From the NCBI GenBank assembly GCA_949361645.1, contig OX442421.1, positions 1,080,501 through 1,144,500 of the forward strand: a DNA stretch of 64,000 bases. Direction: 5' to 3'. The first letter of the stretch is position 1. Each line of letters opens with the position of its first letter. Of this stretch, positions 32,112-43,203 are shown one piece after another. A program made the position numbers and the translations under genes. Source of the DNA: Spongilla lacustris. Lineage: Eukaryota; Porifera; Demospongiae; Spongillida; Spongillidae. The notes under the pieces were generated by a model. It was not told where the DNA came from, did no database searches, and was given only the letters and a program-made list of their open reading frames with translations.

Positions 32112-32460
32112 ATCAACAGTGTCCCGTTCTGACTCTTACCCTATTTTTGTAACTTGTAAACTTACCATACATACTGCTGAACCTAAGCTAAACTAAGCCC
32201 AGCTAGACGGGGGAACAGTCGGCTGATCCGCTAACAAATCCAGCTAGACCCGGACAAAATTTTGTCCCGGTAAAGCTAGCTGGATTTGTTAGCGGATCAG
32301 CCGACTGTTCCCCCATCTAGCTGGGCTTAGTTTAGGGTACGCCCATCTAGCTGGGCTTAGTTTAGGGTACGCCCATCTAGCTGGGCTTAGTTTAGCTTAG
32401 GTTCAGCAGTATGTACAAGTTACAAAAATTGAGTAACAGTCAGAACGGGACACTGTTGAC
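32112..32460. mobile_element. 349-bp foldback element with TA flanks
   Basis: The left end ATCAACAGTGTCCCGTTCTG is inverted at the right end (...CAGAACGGGACACTGTTGAC), with TA on both sides (32110-32111 and 32461-32462). The arms continue through TTTTTGTAACTTGT and CTAAGCCCAGCTAGA. The right arm has a 29-bp unit (CCATCTAGCTGGGCTTAGTT...) in three copies. The core GCTAGCTGGATTTGTTAGCG recurs at 53690-53800 inside another foldback. Confidence 0.8.
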
Positions 32461-32462
32461 TA

Positions 32463-32689
32463 ATCCCCTTGTTTTAATTCTAGTACGTTGATATACGCCC
32501 TTACATCACGAGTGTTAATCTGCGACATACCTGTCCAATGTACACAGCATCACTCGCTACACATCATTTCCGTCGACATCAGAGTCCTCAAGGCAAAAGT
32601 CGGGGTCGTTGAAATCTTCATCTTCGGTTGTTGAGTCTTTTTCGTCCGTATCGCTTTTACCCACTCGTTATCGGCCATTTACGTTTAAA
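32463..32689 (-). other. Acidic open stretch of unknown meaning
   Basis: On the minus strand an Asp/Glu-rich reading (SDTDEKDSTTEDEDFNDPDF) lies at about 32566-32665, downstream of an ATG at about 32681 in another frame. It resembles the acidic N termini of transposon ORFs but is out of frame with any start. I do not call a gene. Confidence 0.25.
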
Positions 32690-33115
32690 ACCTTTAACCC
32701 TTTGACGTAACCGGAAGTTATTACAATAATTACGCTATACGCCAGTGCTGTAAATTATTATTGGAGCGTATCATTTGCGCCTTGGGCCTTTTCTTCAAAA
32801 CGGCGCGTACAATCGAGCTAATCTTCTCCATGTGAGGGGTTCTACTATCCCAATTGTGGTATTTGAACTCATTCCGCTTTCGTAATGCTTGGAACGTCGA
32901 GTTCATGTCGCTTCAAATGGTCGAGAATTGGCAGTTCTGCTAAGGTAATCCGGACGACTATATTGTTACGGTCGGTCTTGCTGTGACTTGTTTTGTGTTC
33001 CTATATGCGTTAGACTTTTGCTATTAGCGGTTGACCACTTCAGCCATACCAACTAACATACCAGCTGTTCGTGAAGATGCGCATCAAATGGAAACGAAGA
33101 CAAAGCACATCGCGA
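32690..33115. repeat. Dispersed repeat copy 2 (carries the empty Ginger site)
   Basis: This segment matches copy 1 (2698-5615) without its two insertions. At 32950-32953 there is one CCGG where copy 1 has CCGG, a 1627-bp element and CCGG. Near 33010-33025 (GACTTTTGCTATTAGCGG) it lacks the 773-bp element. Differences between the copies include several short deletions, so they diverged before or around the insertions. Confidence 0.8.
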
Positions 33116-33244
33116 AAGGAATAGTAAGTTATATACGGTACAGTATCAAGTGTTACAAATCGTACGGTTGTTATTTTACCTACCATTGTAATCTAAAGGG
33201 TAAAAATCGTAGTGGCGTAAGGAAGGTACCTGACTATGGGTGTG

Positions 33245-33632
33245 GTGTAGGTGTGAGCATGGGTGTGGTGCAAAGGGGTGAACATAGTTCTGACGCAAGG
33301 GGTGAACATAGTTCTGCCGCAAGGGAATAATATGGTTGTGATGCAAGGGGTGAACATGGTTCAGGCACAAGGGGGGAACATGGTTCTGGCGCAAGGGGGG
33401 AATATGGTTGTGATGTAAGGGGTGAACATGGTTCTGGTGCAAGGGGGGGATATGGTTCTGGTGCAAGGGGTGAACATGGTTTTGGTGCAAGGGGTGGACA
33501 TGGTTCTGGCACAAGGGGTGAACATGGTTCTGGCGCAAGGGGGGAATATGGTTGTGATGTAAGGGGTGAACATGGTTCTGGTGCAAGGAGGTAATGGGTG
33601 TGATGTAAGGAGGGAACATGGATGTGATGTGA
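33245..33632. repeat. Minisatellite, ~24-bp units
   Basis: About 16 imperfect units of the form GGGTGAACATGGTTCTGGYG plus CAAG, with variants GGGGAATATGGTTGTGATGT. Long open frames on the minus strand (33176-33851) come from the repeat and are not taken as genes. Confidence 0.9.
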
Positions 33633-33643
33633 GGAAACATACT

Positions 33644-34550
33644 TACGGTGGCCCGGTAGGTCGCGGTACAAAGCTAATGACATAGAGCATTGTGCAGTCG
33701 ACATAGAGCATTGTGCAGTCGACATAGAGCATTGTGCGCTCGACATAGAGCATTGTGCGCTCGACATAGAGCAGTTGACATAGAGCAGTTGACATAGAGC
33801 AGTCGACATAGAGCAGTCGACATAGAGCAGAGTACATAGAGCAGTTGACACAGAAACGTCGACGTATTTGGGCGTGGCCCAGCGGAAGTACTATTTAGGC
33901 GTGGCCCTAAGGAAGTCGACACGGGTAAATTAGGGCGCGGCCATCGGAAGTCAACATTTTGTTAGAGAACTTACCAATATATGTGCTGTTGTTACCTTAA
34001 TGGCTTGTTGCAAAAGAAAAAGGTTGGTTTCAATAGCACCTCGTCATGGCGTAGTGCATGGTTGGCCCGATGTGTGGTATAAGCCTTACCATGCACTACG
34101 CAAATCTGCCATTTTCATTCTCTAGGGATCATAGTGTGATACTGGAGGCAGCGCAAACCTATTGCCGTTATATTGGCGTACTTGCGCTGGGTGTACTCCG
34201 TGTCTTGCGGATATACGTGGCTGAAGGCAAAAATTAGCAGCCTCGGATTGAAACGACGAGGTGTTATTGAAACCAACCTTTTTATTAAGGTTACAACAGC
34301 ACATATATTGGTAAGTTCTCTAACAAAATGTTCACTTCCGATGGCCATGCCCTAATTTATTCGTGTCGACTTCCTTAGGGCCACGCCTAAATAGTACTTC
34401 CGCTGGGCCACACCCAAATACGTCGATGTTTCTGTGTCGACGTTTCTGTGTCGACTGCTCTATGTACTCTGCTCTATGTCAACTGCTCTATGTCGACTGC
34501 ACAATGGTCTATGTTGACTGCTTTGTTCCGCGACCTACCGGGCCACCGTA
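33644..34550. mobile_element. 907-bp foldback element with CATACT target duplication
   Basis: The ends are TACGGTGGCCCGGTAGGTCG and its inverse, flanked by CATACT at 33638-33643 and 34551-34556. The outer arms are built of ATAGAGCA(GT/TTGTG)CGAC units of 10-21 bp, more copies on the left than on the right. The inner arms (GTTAGAGAACTTACCAATAT, GCTGTTGTTACCTTAA) are inverted at 34260-34330. At the middle a hairpin GCGTAGTGCATGG/CCATGCACTACGC lies at 34050-34102. No coding is seen. A 6-bp duplication and repeat-built arms fit the Foldback class loosely. The superfamily is unknown. Confidence 0.85.
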
Positions 34551-34556
34551 CATACT

Positions 34557-35837
34557 GTATAGTACAGTACTAGGCCCATCACAATTGTTGTTGCAATAAA
34601 CTTTCTCACTTCTGCAGCATCATGAGGTACCTGCTTCCACATTGATGCAGGCGTGGGACTTCAATTTCACAGCATTGCTGCTGATAACTGGTCAGCACAA
34701 AGCTCTGCAATATCTGACAGCATTTCAACATTGATCTTGAAGAAGTCAAGCACAGAACAGTGCATGCAGGCCCTTGTGGTGTATCATATGATGTGGTTGT
34801 GTGAGTTCTAGTTGTAGGTAGGTGTGGGCTGGAGTCATCGAAAATGGCATCACATGGGACCAGGTCTTCACAGGCACTATGTTTCAAAACCTAATACATA
34901 CGGGTATCCAGTAGTTGGGCGTAGCCCGACCATACGCGCGACGGTCTGGCTACGGCCAGCCAGTTCTACCTTTTATCCATTTCAGTCTTCAGGGATGATT
35001 CTTAGATGGAAAACGATAAAATCCAAGGCTAGAACGTTCACAATGGTGACTTCTACAACCAATTAATCGCACAGCAACTAACCATTTAATTACTTATGCA
35101 CGGACAGTAACCAAATTTAATATTCATTGATTTTGGTCACGTGCGTTCTAACTGGACCTATATGTACGTGTACATGTTATCCGTTTTGACAGCCAGAGTT
35201 ACGTGAGTAAAATGCTGTGGACAGCCATCATAAATTCTCGATATGTGCATACTGTAATTGTCATGTTTGCCAACAAGTACAGAAAATTCAGTTTGATTTG
35301 TTCTGGAGAAACTATTTGAAAGAATTACTAGTGCCTTTTGTGTTGTATTTCCCCACTCACTGAATGTACACACATTGCATTGTAGGTCAGAATGGATCAT
35401 TATCACAACCCTTTCCATATCAAAATATGATCTCTATCATAATCTATCTTGTCACTTTGACCACACATATACACACAACATTGAAGTACTGCTCTAACAA
35501 GTGCAAACACAGTGTGTTGTTCCTTTGCGGTGTCCTTCCCACCTTTGCTGGTCTAGAACGGTGTTGACATGTTGGTGGAGGTGGCAGCGCAACACCACTC
35601 ATTTCCATGGTAGCAGTAGGTTGCACATTGACTTGACGTGCTCTGCTAGAGCAGTGATACCCCCCCCCCCCCCCCCGGTAATGCATGCAACATATCTTGA
35701 AGGAATTACATCAAAGCCATCCAGGGACAGTAAGAATGAAATCACTAGCTCGTTTGCACATGTGATACCCAAGAATTGACAAAGATATTGAGTTGCGGGT
35801 GCGAAGCTGTAATTTCTAAAACCTCTTTGAGACATAT
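34557..35837. other. No recognised gene; two open minus frames
   Basis: Minus frames at 34606-34887 (DLVPCDAIFDDSSPHLPTTR) and 35158-35418 (WGNTTQKALVILSNSFSRTN) have protein-like composition, but I recognise no domain and cannot join them by splicing. A C run lies at 35660-35676. They could be exons of an unknown gene or chance frames. Confidence 0.3.
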
Positions 35838-36345
35838 GGGACAGTGTCCAGCAAAATTGGGCTTGTGGGGTTATAATTTTATCACTATAAAAATTGCACT
35901 TTGTACTAAACAACACATCTTCGCGACGGTACTACCTTTTCTTTACAAATTTCATACACTTGTTCTCACACCATTTCTCTGTGTGAAAATCTATTTTTGT
36001 GATCTACAACTTTTCCGTGCCGTGGATACAACAATCGGTAACCCCGCGGGTTAGAAATCCACATTTCTCCATGTATGAGTGTTAAAAACGTGTCAAATTC
36101 GGAGTGTGCATAGAGGTGTCCTGTAGCTATTGATTTGTTCTATTCATTAGTTTCTGAATCATCCGTTACGGAGATACAGTTGAGCAAACTACAGGTACAT
36201 TTTGATTCGCGCCAGTGATATAATCACCGCCTTCCCATTCACTGAGCAGGATGCGATTTGCCAAAATCATTGGCGCGAATCAAGCGGGAAAACGTGCCCG
36301 TAGTTTGTTCAACTGTATCTCCGTAACGGATGATATAGAAATTTC
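35838..36345. mobile_element. Half-copy of the 0.8-kb palindromic family
   Basis: It starts GGGACAGTGTCCAGCAAAAT, like the left end of the copy at 61086. It runs through CGTGGATACAACAATCG and ATCCGTTACGGAGATACAGT, past the centre, and stops at GGATGATATAGAAATT where unrelated DNA begins. The right half is mostly missing, so the copy is truncated. Confidence 0.8.
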
Positions 36346-36394
36346 GGTGGCGTCTGGCAACTCCCATGTAACCTAGTGTATTGATTCTGGTCTG

Positions 36395-37765
36395 CTCTTT
36401 CCATTCTCTTATAGACTTATCGTCTGCGTTCCAGAGCCGGAATGTTAAATATAAGTTTCATTACTTTTTCATTAGACATGAATCATTGACAAATGCTGGC
36501 TTAAAACAAAGCCAGTTACTTGAAAACACCATGACATTTGGTTGCACCATAGTTACAAAAACAGTTATTTCTTTCTTTGTACCAAATGTACCATTTTTAT
36601 TCATCGCTGTTTGCTGAATGTATCATTGACAGATGTATATACCAAATTGGGGCCGAAACCAAACTGATGACAAAATATGTTGCAAATACGGGGCAGTTGC
36701 ATAAATTTAACAACAGAATTACATACAGAATTGTGATAACGCTCAGTGCCAATACAGAATGCACTCATAGTTCTAAATAAACAATTGCCATCACCAATTA
36801 TTTTATGCCGGCATAGTGGAGAGATTGCATGAAAACATTTAGGTACAATACCATCTATGCAAACACTAACTTCCCTACCTATAATTACTGAAATTACATC
36901 TGTTACAGAGTGCATCCAAGAATTTGATGCAGTTTCACATCTTGGTTTATGTTGATGTATTTCAGTAGCACCTATTTCAACATCACTAGAATCCATGCGA
37001 GGAACTAAAAGTTTAAGTCTATCAGCTTTGGACTTGCTATAATGCAGTGCACATGTGAACATGTATGAGGGTAGGTCTGTACAGATACATAGAATTTTGC
37101 ATTCTTCAACTATAGGCTGTCACTATCATCAGAGATATCATCTTTGCTATCATCTACATGTATATCATCACATCCTATCTTTATTACAGTTTCTTTTCCG
37201 CGCCACTTTTCGTCCTATTGTCAATACTATCCATAACATCATCACTCTCTGTGTCCTCATCACTGGCAATTCCATATGTATGACACACTTTTGTTTTCTT
37301 TGAACACTTTTTTCGTTCGACCTGCTCAATTGTGCGATGCTTTGTCTTCCAAATGTACTTATACATGTACATACGTGCATGTGTGGTGGTGTATGTACAT
37401 GCCAGACCACGCCTTCTCACCTGCTGATACTCCTGACAGGCCCCAAACACAAATAAAAACACCACACCGCGTTTACAGGGTTCAGTTTTTATATACTCTG
37501 TCTTTTTCAGACGAGTAATGTTCTCCGAAATAAAAATTCACACATTCCACGAAATACAGGCAGCTTAAGCCCTACATACAATTCAAAATACCAATTATAA
37601 TTACTGTCCGCATTTAAAAGTCGAGTCAAGTTCGAATGAATTAAACCAAGGTTAGTAGATACACATCCACCAATGGCAATGGCAGTGTGTGGAGCACAAT
37701 GAATACCCTTAAACAATTCCAAGAAGGCAGTGGAGGAGACCCCCCCCCCCCAGACCATCATAGCT
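36395..37765 (-). pseudogene. Broken OTU-Mutator-like transposon copy B (keeps OTU motif)
   Basis: Minus frames encode pieces in the order of the intact protein. At 37507-37761 is the region ELYVGLKLPVFRGMCEFLF. At 37184-37465 is KTKHRTIEQVERKKCSKK with KVCHTYGIASDEDTESDD. At 36601-37062 is ALHYSKSKADRLKLLVPRMD, then SPLCRHKIIGDGNCLFRTMS and FCHQFGFGPNLVY. The GDGNCLFR motif of the OTU cysteine protease is preserved. Frameshifts and an inserted CATGTACATA-rich stretch (about 37360-37400) show it is dead. Confidence 0.8.
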
Positions 37766-38073
37766 AGGGGGGAACTTTTGAATGTAAGTGTACGTTTATT
37801 GGATCTTGCAAGCTATTAAGTGAAGACGTCACTCTGAAAATGGTGACTATAAATCAGCTGTGCGCATGCTAAAAGGCACATACTAATTAATCTGTGGACA
37901 CCCAGAATATGCAGTCATGCCCTTATGCTAGGGGCGGCCACTAGCACATGCATGTCATGTAGGTGACATTAATCTGAATTCTTTTAAAAATCAAATCGCA
38001 CGCATGAGCCGATTGGGAGCAATATATTCGTTCATATGTTGTACGGTGATATCCGGCTAGAGTATAGACCAAT
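37766..38073. other. No gene seen
   Basis: Unique-looking spacer between two transposon remnants. No exon or repeat structure recognised. Confidence 0.4.
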
Positions 38074-39235
38074 TTAGTCGGTTGCAGTTACCTTCGATGC
38101 TAATGCAGTTTGACATGTTGGGTTCTGTATATGCTCTCCACTACCAACTATTTCAACATCCCCTGCACTAGAATCCATGTGCGCTACTAAAAGTTTAAGC
38201 CTATCGGCTTTGAACTTACTGTAATGCAGTGCACATGTGAACAGGTTTGTGCAGATACAAAGAATTTTACATTCTTCTACAAGACTATCACTATCAGAGA
38301 TAGTATCTCTGCTATCATCCATGTCATCACTACCAATCTTTATTACAGCTTTTTTCCCCACACACTTTTCTTTTCTTCCTATTGTCAATACTATCCATAC
38401 CATCATCACTCTCTGTGTCCTCATCACTGGCAATTCCATATGTATGACATACTTTTCTTTTCTTTGAACACATTTTTCTTTCGACCTGCTCAATTGTCCG
38501 ATGCTTTGTCTTCCAAATGTTTCTTTTGCGTTTATATAGTTCAGTTTTTATATACTCTGTCTTTTTCAGACGAGCAATATTCTCCAAAATAAAAATTCAC
38601 GCATTCCACAAAATACTGGCAATTTAAGTCCTACATACAATTCAAAATACCTATTATAATTATTATAAGTCGAGTCAAGTTTAGTATACACTTCATAGTG
38701 CATACATCTTAAATGACTAGATTTATTTATAAATCTTGTTAATGTATTGAAACAAGATTTGTTCATAGCTGTCCCAGAGTGGGGTGTATTAAGGACTTAG
38801 ACATTAATGCTATCTGTTCTATACAGTCTATTTCATACATTAACTGGTGGTACGGACATTTAAGGTAATGATGGCTACGATATGGTTTTGTAGCACATAC
38901 AAAATCATTTTCTCCACTGCACTGCCCTCATGAACAATATGAAAAGTGCAGAACGTATGTCATGATACTTTGCTAGTATGATTACACTTTCATGGAACAA
39001 TTTTGTCGTGCCCAGAACTATAATACAATTGCGTTAAGTTTAACTTTGCCTGTTGTAAAAAAAGCAGGAGTCATGCAGCCACAGATTTTTTTATGCTTAT
39101 CAGCACAGTGACACTTGACGTCTTTAATGCCAGGGTACTTTTCACCATACATATCAATAATCTTTTCTTTGATTTCAAAAAACCATTCAAACGTTTCTAT
39201 TGACAATGACCTGCAGAGTGTAGTGTATTATTTAG
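38074..39235 (-). pseudogene. Broken OTU-Mutator-like transposon copy C (no OTU domain)
   Basis: Minus frames match the intact protein closely: FEIKEKIIDMYGEKYPGIKD with VKCHCADKHKKICGC (39018-39206), FINKSSHLRCMHYEV (38566-38766), KHRTIEQVERKMCSKKRKV with YGIASDEDTESDDGMDS (38330-38587), and VEECKILCICTNLFTCALHY (38074-38493). It ends at HIQNPTCQTAL, just where the OTU region should follow, so that domain is deleted. Stops and shifts break the frame. Near-identity to 50375-53056 indicates a young copy. Confidence 0.85.
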
Positions 39236-39239
39236 TTTA

Positions 39240-40140
39240 GGATGTGTGCATGCCTAGGACGTAATATATAAGACTCACTCTCGTCATTCATTCAGTTGTT
39301 ACTGAAATACTTTTAAAGTTGGAGACACCATAAAGTGGCGGCAAGGGTGAGATGGTGTCCTTACATATCGTATTTGGAGTATGGAACCTTTCAACCCTCA
39401 CACAGAGGATTTCGAGGCGTATGTAACGACTGGAACAGTATTTACTACTCAACTAAGTTAGTGACAAGAAAAAGAAGGTAGCATCTTTTACCTGTCCGGT
39501 TTAATCGACCTCCTGGCTCCTGATACCCCAGCCTCGAGAACTCTCGAGGAACTGGTCAAAGTGCTAAAAGGGCACTACAAAAAACACAAACACTTGTCAT
39601 TGCCGAGCGCTTCAATTTTCAACAGCCTGGAGAGAGCACAGTGCAATACATGGCAGAGCTTTGAAGTTTGGCAAAGACATGTCATTTTGGGCAATTTCTA
39701 AACAACACATCGAGGGACCAGTTGGTACATGTATGTGCGTTAATTGCCACAAATATACTAAAGCATCTTTTGTCTGAAGCAGAGCTTGCTCTCGAGATAT
39801 CTCAGGCAATGGAGGCAGTAGAAAAAGGGGCCAAAGACTTGAAGGAGGACTTCCAAGACTCAAAGCAGCAAAGGTCAGAGATGATGGCTATTAATGTAGT
39901 AAGAAAACCAGTAGCAAATATATAATGTCTCTCCGAGAGTGGGGAAGGGTGTACTCGATGTGTTGGAAACGGGCATCTTTCATGGAATTGCCCTTATCAT
40001 GGGACCCAGTATCACAAGTGTAAATGGGTTAGACATTTGGCACAAGCTTGCAGATCAAGCGATTCGAAAAGAGAGAGTGACAGAGTCCCAGGAATAAGAC
40101 TACATTGGCATCTTGAAGGGTAATACCTAGCGTGTGTGGA
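39240..40140 (+). pseudogene. LTR-retrotransposon leader and Gag remnant, copy 1
   Basis: TATATAAGACTCACTC at about 39267 looks like a promoter/LTR end. GTTGGAGACACCATAAAGTG at about 39319 resembles a primer-binding region. An ATG frame starts MEPFNPHTEDFEAYVTTG, a typical Gag opening, and is soon interrupted. Further pieces are LLAPDTPASRTLEELVKVLK, SLERAQCNTWQSFEVWQRHV and zinc-knuckle text CTRCVGNGHLSWNC. A second Cys/His cluster (CKWVRHLAQAC) follows. Several stops and shifts make it a pseudogene. No pol is present. Confidence 0.75.
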
Positions 40141-41731
40141 TTGAAGTCGAGTTATGCATCAAGAACGCTTTCGAAAGCAGAGCGAAATTATTCACAAATT
40201 CAGAAAGAAGCGCTCAACATTTACTAGAATATTTATAATACACTGAGACCCCCGCTCTCCACCTAGGAACACCCCATATACCCATGTCCCCATGTTCCCT
40301 ATATACCCATGTTCCCTATGTCCCCCATTGTGTGTTGTAGATGTGTGTTGCCCTACATAGTACATATTACAACACATCTCCCCTCTGGTTTAGACTTCAG
40401 CTGCCTCGAAAATGTGGCTATGGTCACATGTACCTGCAATAGTACAGGGTACAAATTCATTTACTCGTTGGCGCTTCAGGACCAAGCAACAGCTGTGCAT
40501 CAGCAACACGATCCAGCTTTCACAGGCTCAACCATGTGCTCCCCCTGCACCATCCTCCAGCGGGGCCTGTGGTACCAATATTACTGCGTCTAACAGGGAC
40601 CCAGGGAGTGTGCTGCTGCCCTGTACCACCTCAGTGCTGGAGGTGAGGGTGCCATGGGGTGAAGGAGACCTACCGATCCATTGTGTGGACCTAAGCAATG
40701 GGACATTAATAGGGGAGGTTGTGCTTCACAACCCTGCAGGTGAGTTTTATGTGTTGTGATGTGTTTTAGTATTGTAAGCAATAATAGTGTTTTTAAAAAA
40801 AGTGTTTTGGGAATCGAAAACACAGATAAACTGCATTTAATTATGATACATGCACAGAAATAAAAGTGTTGGCTTGGAGGATGGCAAGCAGTGTGCTTGC
40901 CAGATAGATGTTTTATGGGTGTGTACCTGGGAAGTAGGGTTGGTTGTTTTAATAAAAGTACAGTGCTCAGTTGGTTGGGTGATCCAGTACATAAGATTAG
41001 ATCTTGAACAGCGGGACTTTGGATTGTAATACTATTGCTAGCTACATTTAAGTTGCCAGAATATAATAAATATGAATATACCATCACACCCTCACATACA
41101 TGCCCTGCACAAAATAGACTTCAAAATTAAAAGAGGGGGGAGGGGGACCCTTTAAGTATCAAGTATCAAGTATCAAGTCATGCTTTCCATACTTAAAAGG
41201 GGTTTCCCCCTCCAGTCGCATTATATGAAAATTGATATGGGTACCAAATGTAACAATTTGAATGCTCAGGTTCAAACTCAGAGAATGTTTTTATATCTTG
41301 TAACAATACAAACCTTTATTATCAGCTAATCTAATTCATGACAAAAGGTGACAATAACTTTCCCAATCATATATATATAACTAATTTCATCTAAATCTGA
41401 GAGGGTGCAGTGTTATTTACTAGTCATACAATGTCCCGATTGCTACCTGTCATACCCTCCCATCATGCATTAATTCAAACATTAAGCATGCACTACATGT
41501 AGAGAATAACAAAATGGCATTATCTACACATGTACAGTACATGTATAATTGCAACCTATGTATATTTATATATATGTGCACCTAGACTTGCTACCTGTCA
41601 CAAAATGCACAATGGGCAAGTATAAGGCTAGATAATCAAGCTCAATAATCAATAATCCCCTCAGGACAAGCTCAATAAATTTCCCACCCTATGAGGATAT
41701 GCTCAATAAAGATACACACATACTATCTGTC
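39479..41731. repeat. Recent segmental duplication, copy 1 (~2.25 kb)
   Basis: It is nearly identical to 42541-44805, from AGGTAGCATCTTTTA to CACATACTATCTGTC. The second copy has a 12-bp addition (GATTTGACTGCT near 42846). Other differences are scattered substitutions. The duplicated block holds the Gag remnant, the exon-like segment at 40384-40740 and about 1 kb of non-coding DNA. Confidence 0.95.
40384..40740 (+). other. Exon-like segment of unknown protein (duplicated)
   Basis: After a possible acceptor (CTGGTTTAG|AC) one frame reads FSCLENVAMVTCTCNSTGYK. A second frame gives GACGTNITASNRDPGSVLLP, CTTSVLEVRVPWGEGDLPI and HCVDLSNGTLIGEVVLHNPA up to a donor (CCTGCAG|GTGAGT). Paired Cys and Asn-x-Thr sites suggest an extracellular, possibly Ig-like, domain. 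The two frames do not join without a shift. A near-identical copy is at 43458-43814 and a decayed one at 10270-10450. It may be a captured host exon carried in a repeat. Confidence 0.4.
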
Positions 41732-42311
41732 TAGCCTATACCTGGATTTATACCCATCTGATAGCGTATATACTATTATCACATACAGCCCACATACGCT
41801 ATTAGATGCATGGGTACAAATCCAGGTATACCCGACCTTCCCGGCGCCAATACGCGAAGATACGGTCGGGCTATGCCCAACTAGCCCCCCTCCACGTTTT
41901 CTCGTTTACAATAAAAGTTCAACCAAACACTTACAAGCTACTTCACTATCAGTTTTGGTTTGGGCGGATACAGGGAGTGGGGCGGGTTGTGAATTGCAAC
42001 CCCCCCCCCCCCCCCCCCTTTTGTCGCCTTCTTTTTTTTTTGCACAAAGTTTCACGCTTGATGCCCAATGGGCATTTTCTGTATTGAATCCCCCCCCCCC
42101 CCCCCCCAGTATTTGCCCCTGCCCAGACTGAGGATATTGGAAACAACTGTCCAATATATCAGCAGAAGAGCTCAACAACAGGTAAAGGTATCACTAAATA
42201 ATCAGCTACTTTAATATGAATGACAGAGAGTGACCAAAGCACCTGCTAGGCAGAAAGCTAAGATGGCTGAAGACTTAAGTACATAGATTGCAGACAAAAA
42301 AACCAAAAGTA
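41732..42311. other. Insert between duplicated blocks, with C runs
   Basis: The DNA here is absent at the matching end of the second copy (44805). It contains an inverted pair ACCTGGATTTATACCCAT / ATGGGTACAAATCCAGGT (41741-41829) and C runs at 42000-42018 and 42090-42107. It may be a composite insertion. No gene is seen. Confidence 0.5.
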
Positions 42312-42535
42312 AAAATTCACGTATTCCACAAAATACTGGCAATTTAAGTCCTACATACAATTCAAAATACCAATTATAATTACTGTCCACATTTATAATT
42401 CGAGTCAAGTTTGAATGGATTAGTATACACTTCATAGTGCATACATCTTAAATGACTAGATTTATTTATAAATCTTGTTAATGTATTAAAACAAGATTTG
42501 TTCATAGCTGTCCCAGAGTGGGGCGTATTAATGAT
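42312..42535 (-). pseudogene. Short fragment of the OTU-Mutator-like transposon, copy C'
   Basis: It encodes NVDSNYNWYFELYVGLKLPV and FCGIREFL, and continues on the same strand as far as the region SHLRCMHYEV. It matches 38600-38795. It then joins the Gag duplication directly at about 42536-42541, without the 690 bp that separate the two in copy 1. Confidence 0.85.
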
Positions 42536-42540
42536 GAAGG

Positions 42541-43203
42541 TAGCATCTTTTATCTGTCCGGTTTAATCGACCTCCTGGCTCCTGATACCCCAGCCTCGAG
42601 AACTCTCGAGGAACTGGTCAAAGTGCTAAAAGGGCACTACAAAAAACACAAACACTTGTCATTGCCGAGCGCTTCAATTTTTAACAGCCTGGAGAGAGCA
42701 CAGTGCAATACATGGCAGAGCTTTGAAGTTTGGCAAAGACATGTCATTTTGGGCAATTTCTAAACGACACATCGAGGGACCAGTTGGTACATGTATGTGC
42801 GTTAATTGCCACAAATATACTAAAGCATCTTTTGTCTGAAGCAGATTTGACTGCTGAGCTTGCTCTTGAGATATCTCAGGCAATGGAGGCAGTAGAAAAA
42901 GGGGCCAAAGACTTGAAGGAGGACCTCCAAGACTCAAAGCAGCAAAGGTCAGAGATGATGGCTATTAATGTAGTAAGAAAACCAGTAGCAAATATATAAT
43001 GTCTCTCCGAGAGTGGGAAAGGGTGTACTCGATGTGTTGGAAACGGGCATCTTTCATGGAATTGCCCTTATCATGGGACCCAGTATCACAAGTGTAAATG
43101 GGTTAGACATTTGGCACAAGCTTGCAGATCAAGCGATTCGAAAAGAGAGAGTGACAGAGTCCCAGGAACAAGACTACATTGGCATCTTGAAGGGTAATAC
43201 CTA
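42541..43203 (+). pseudogene. LTR-retrotransposon Gag remnant, copy 2
   Basis: It has the same pieces as copy 1 (GSIFYLSGLIDLLAPDTPAS, CNTWQSFEVWQRHVILGNF, CTRCVGNGHLSWNC) with a four-residue-longer middle (SEADLTAELALEISQAMEAV). The leader and first 20 codons are missing because the duplication breakpoint lies inside the Gag frame. It is interrupted by the same stops, so decay preceded duplication. Confidence 0.75.

Noticed and set aside
33031..33330. Possible first exon of a host gene in repeat copy 2
   Set aside because: The frame begins at a TTG codon, is not conserved in the matching repeat copy near 5530, and runs into a minisatellite.
33176..33851. Long His/Pro-rich and Cys-rich minus frames
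   Set aside because: They are produced by minisatellite units whose length keeps several frames open.
40590..41087. 165-codon minus frame present identically at 43664-44161
   Set aside because: It is identical because the DNA is duplicated. No domain is recognised, and the inverted third copy at 45872-46150 breaks the frame downstream.
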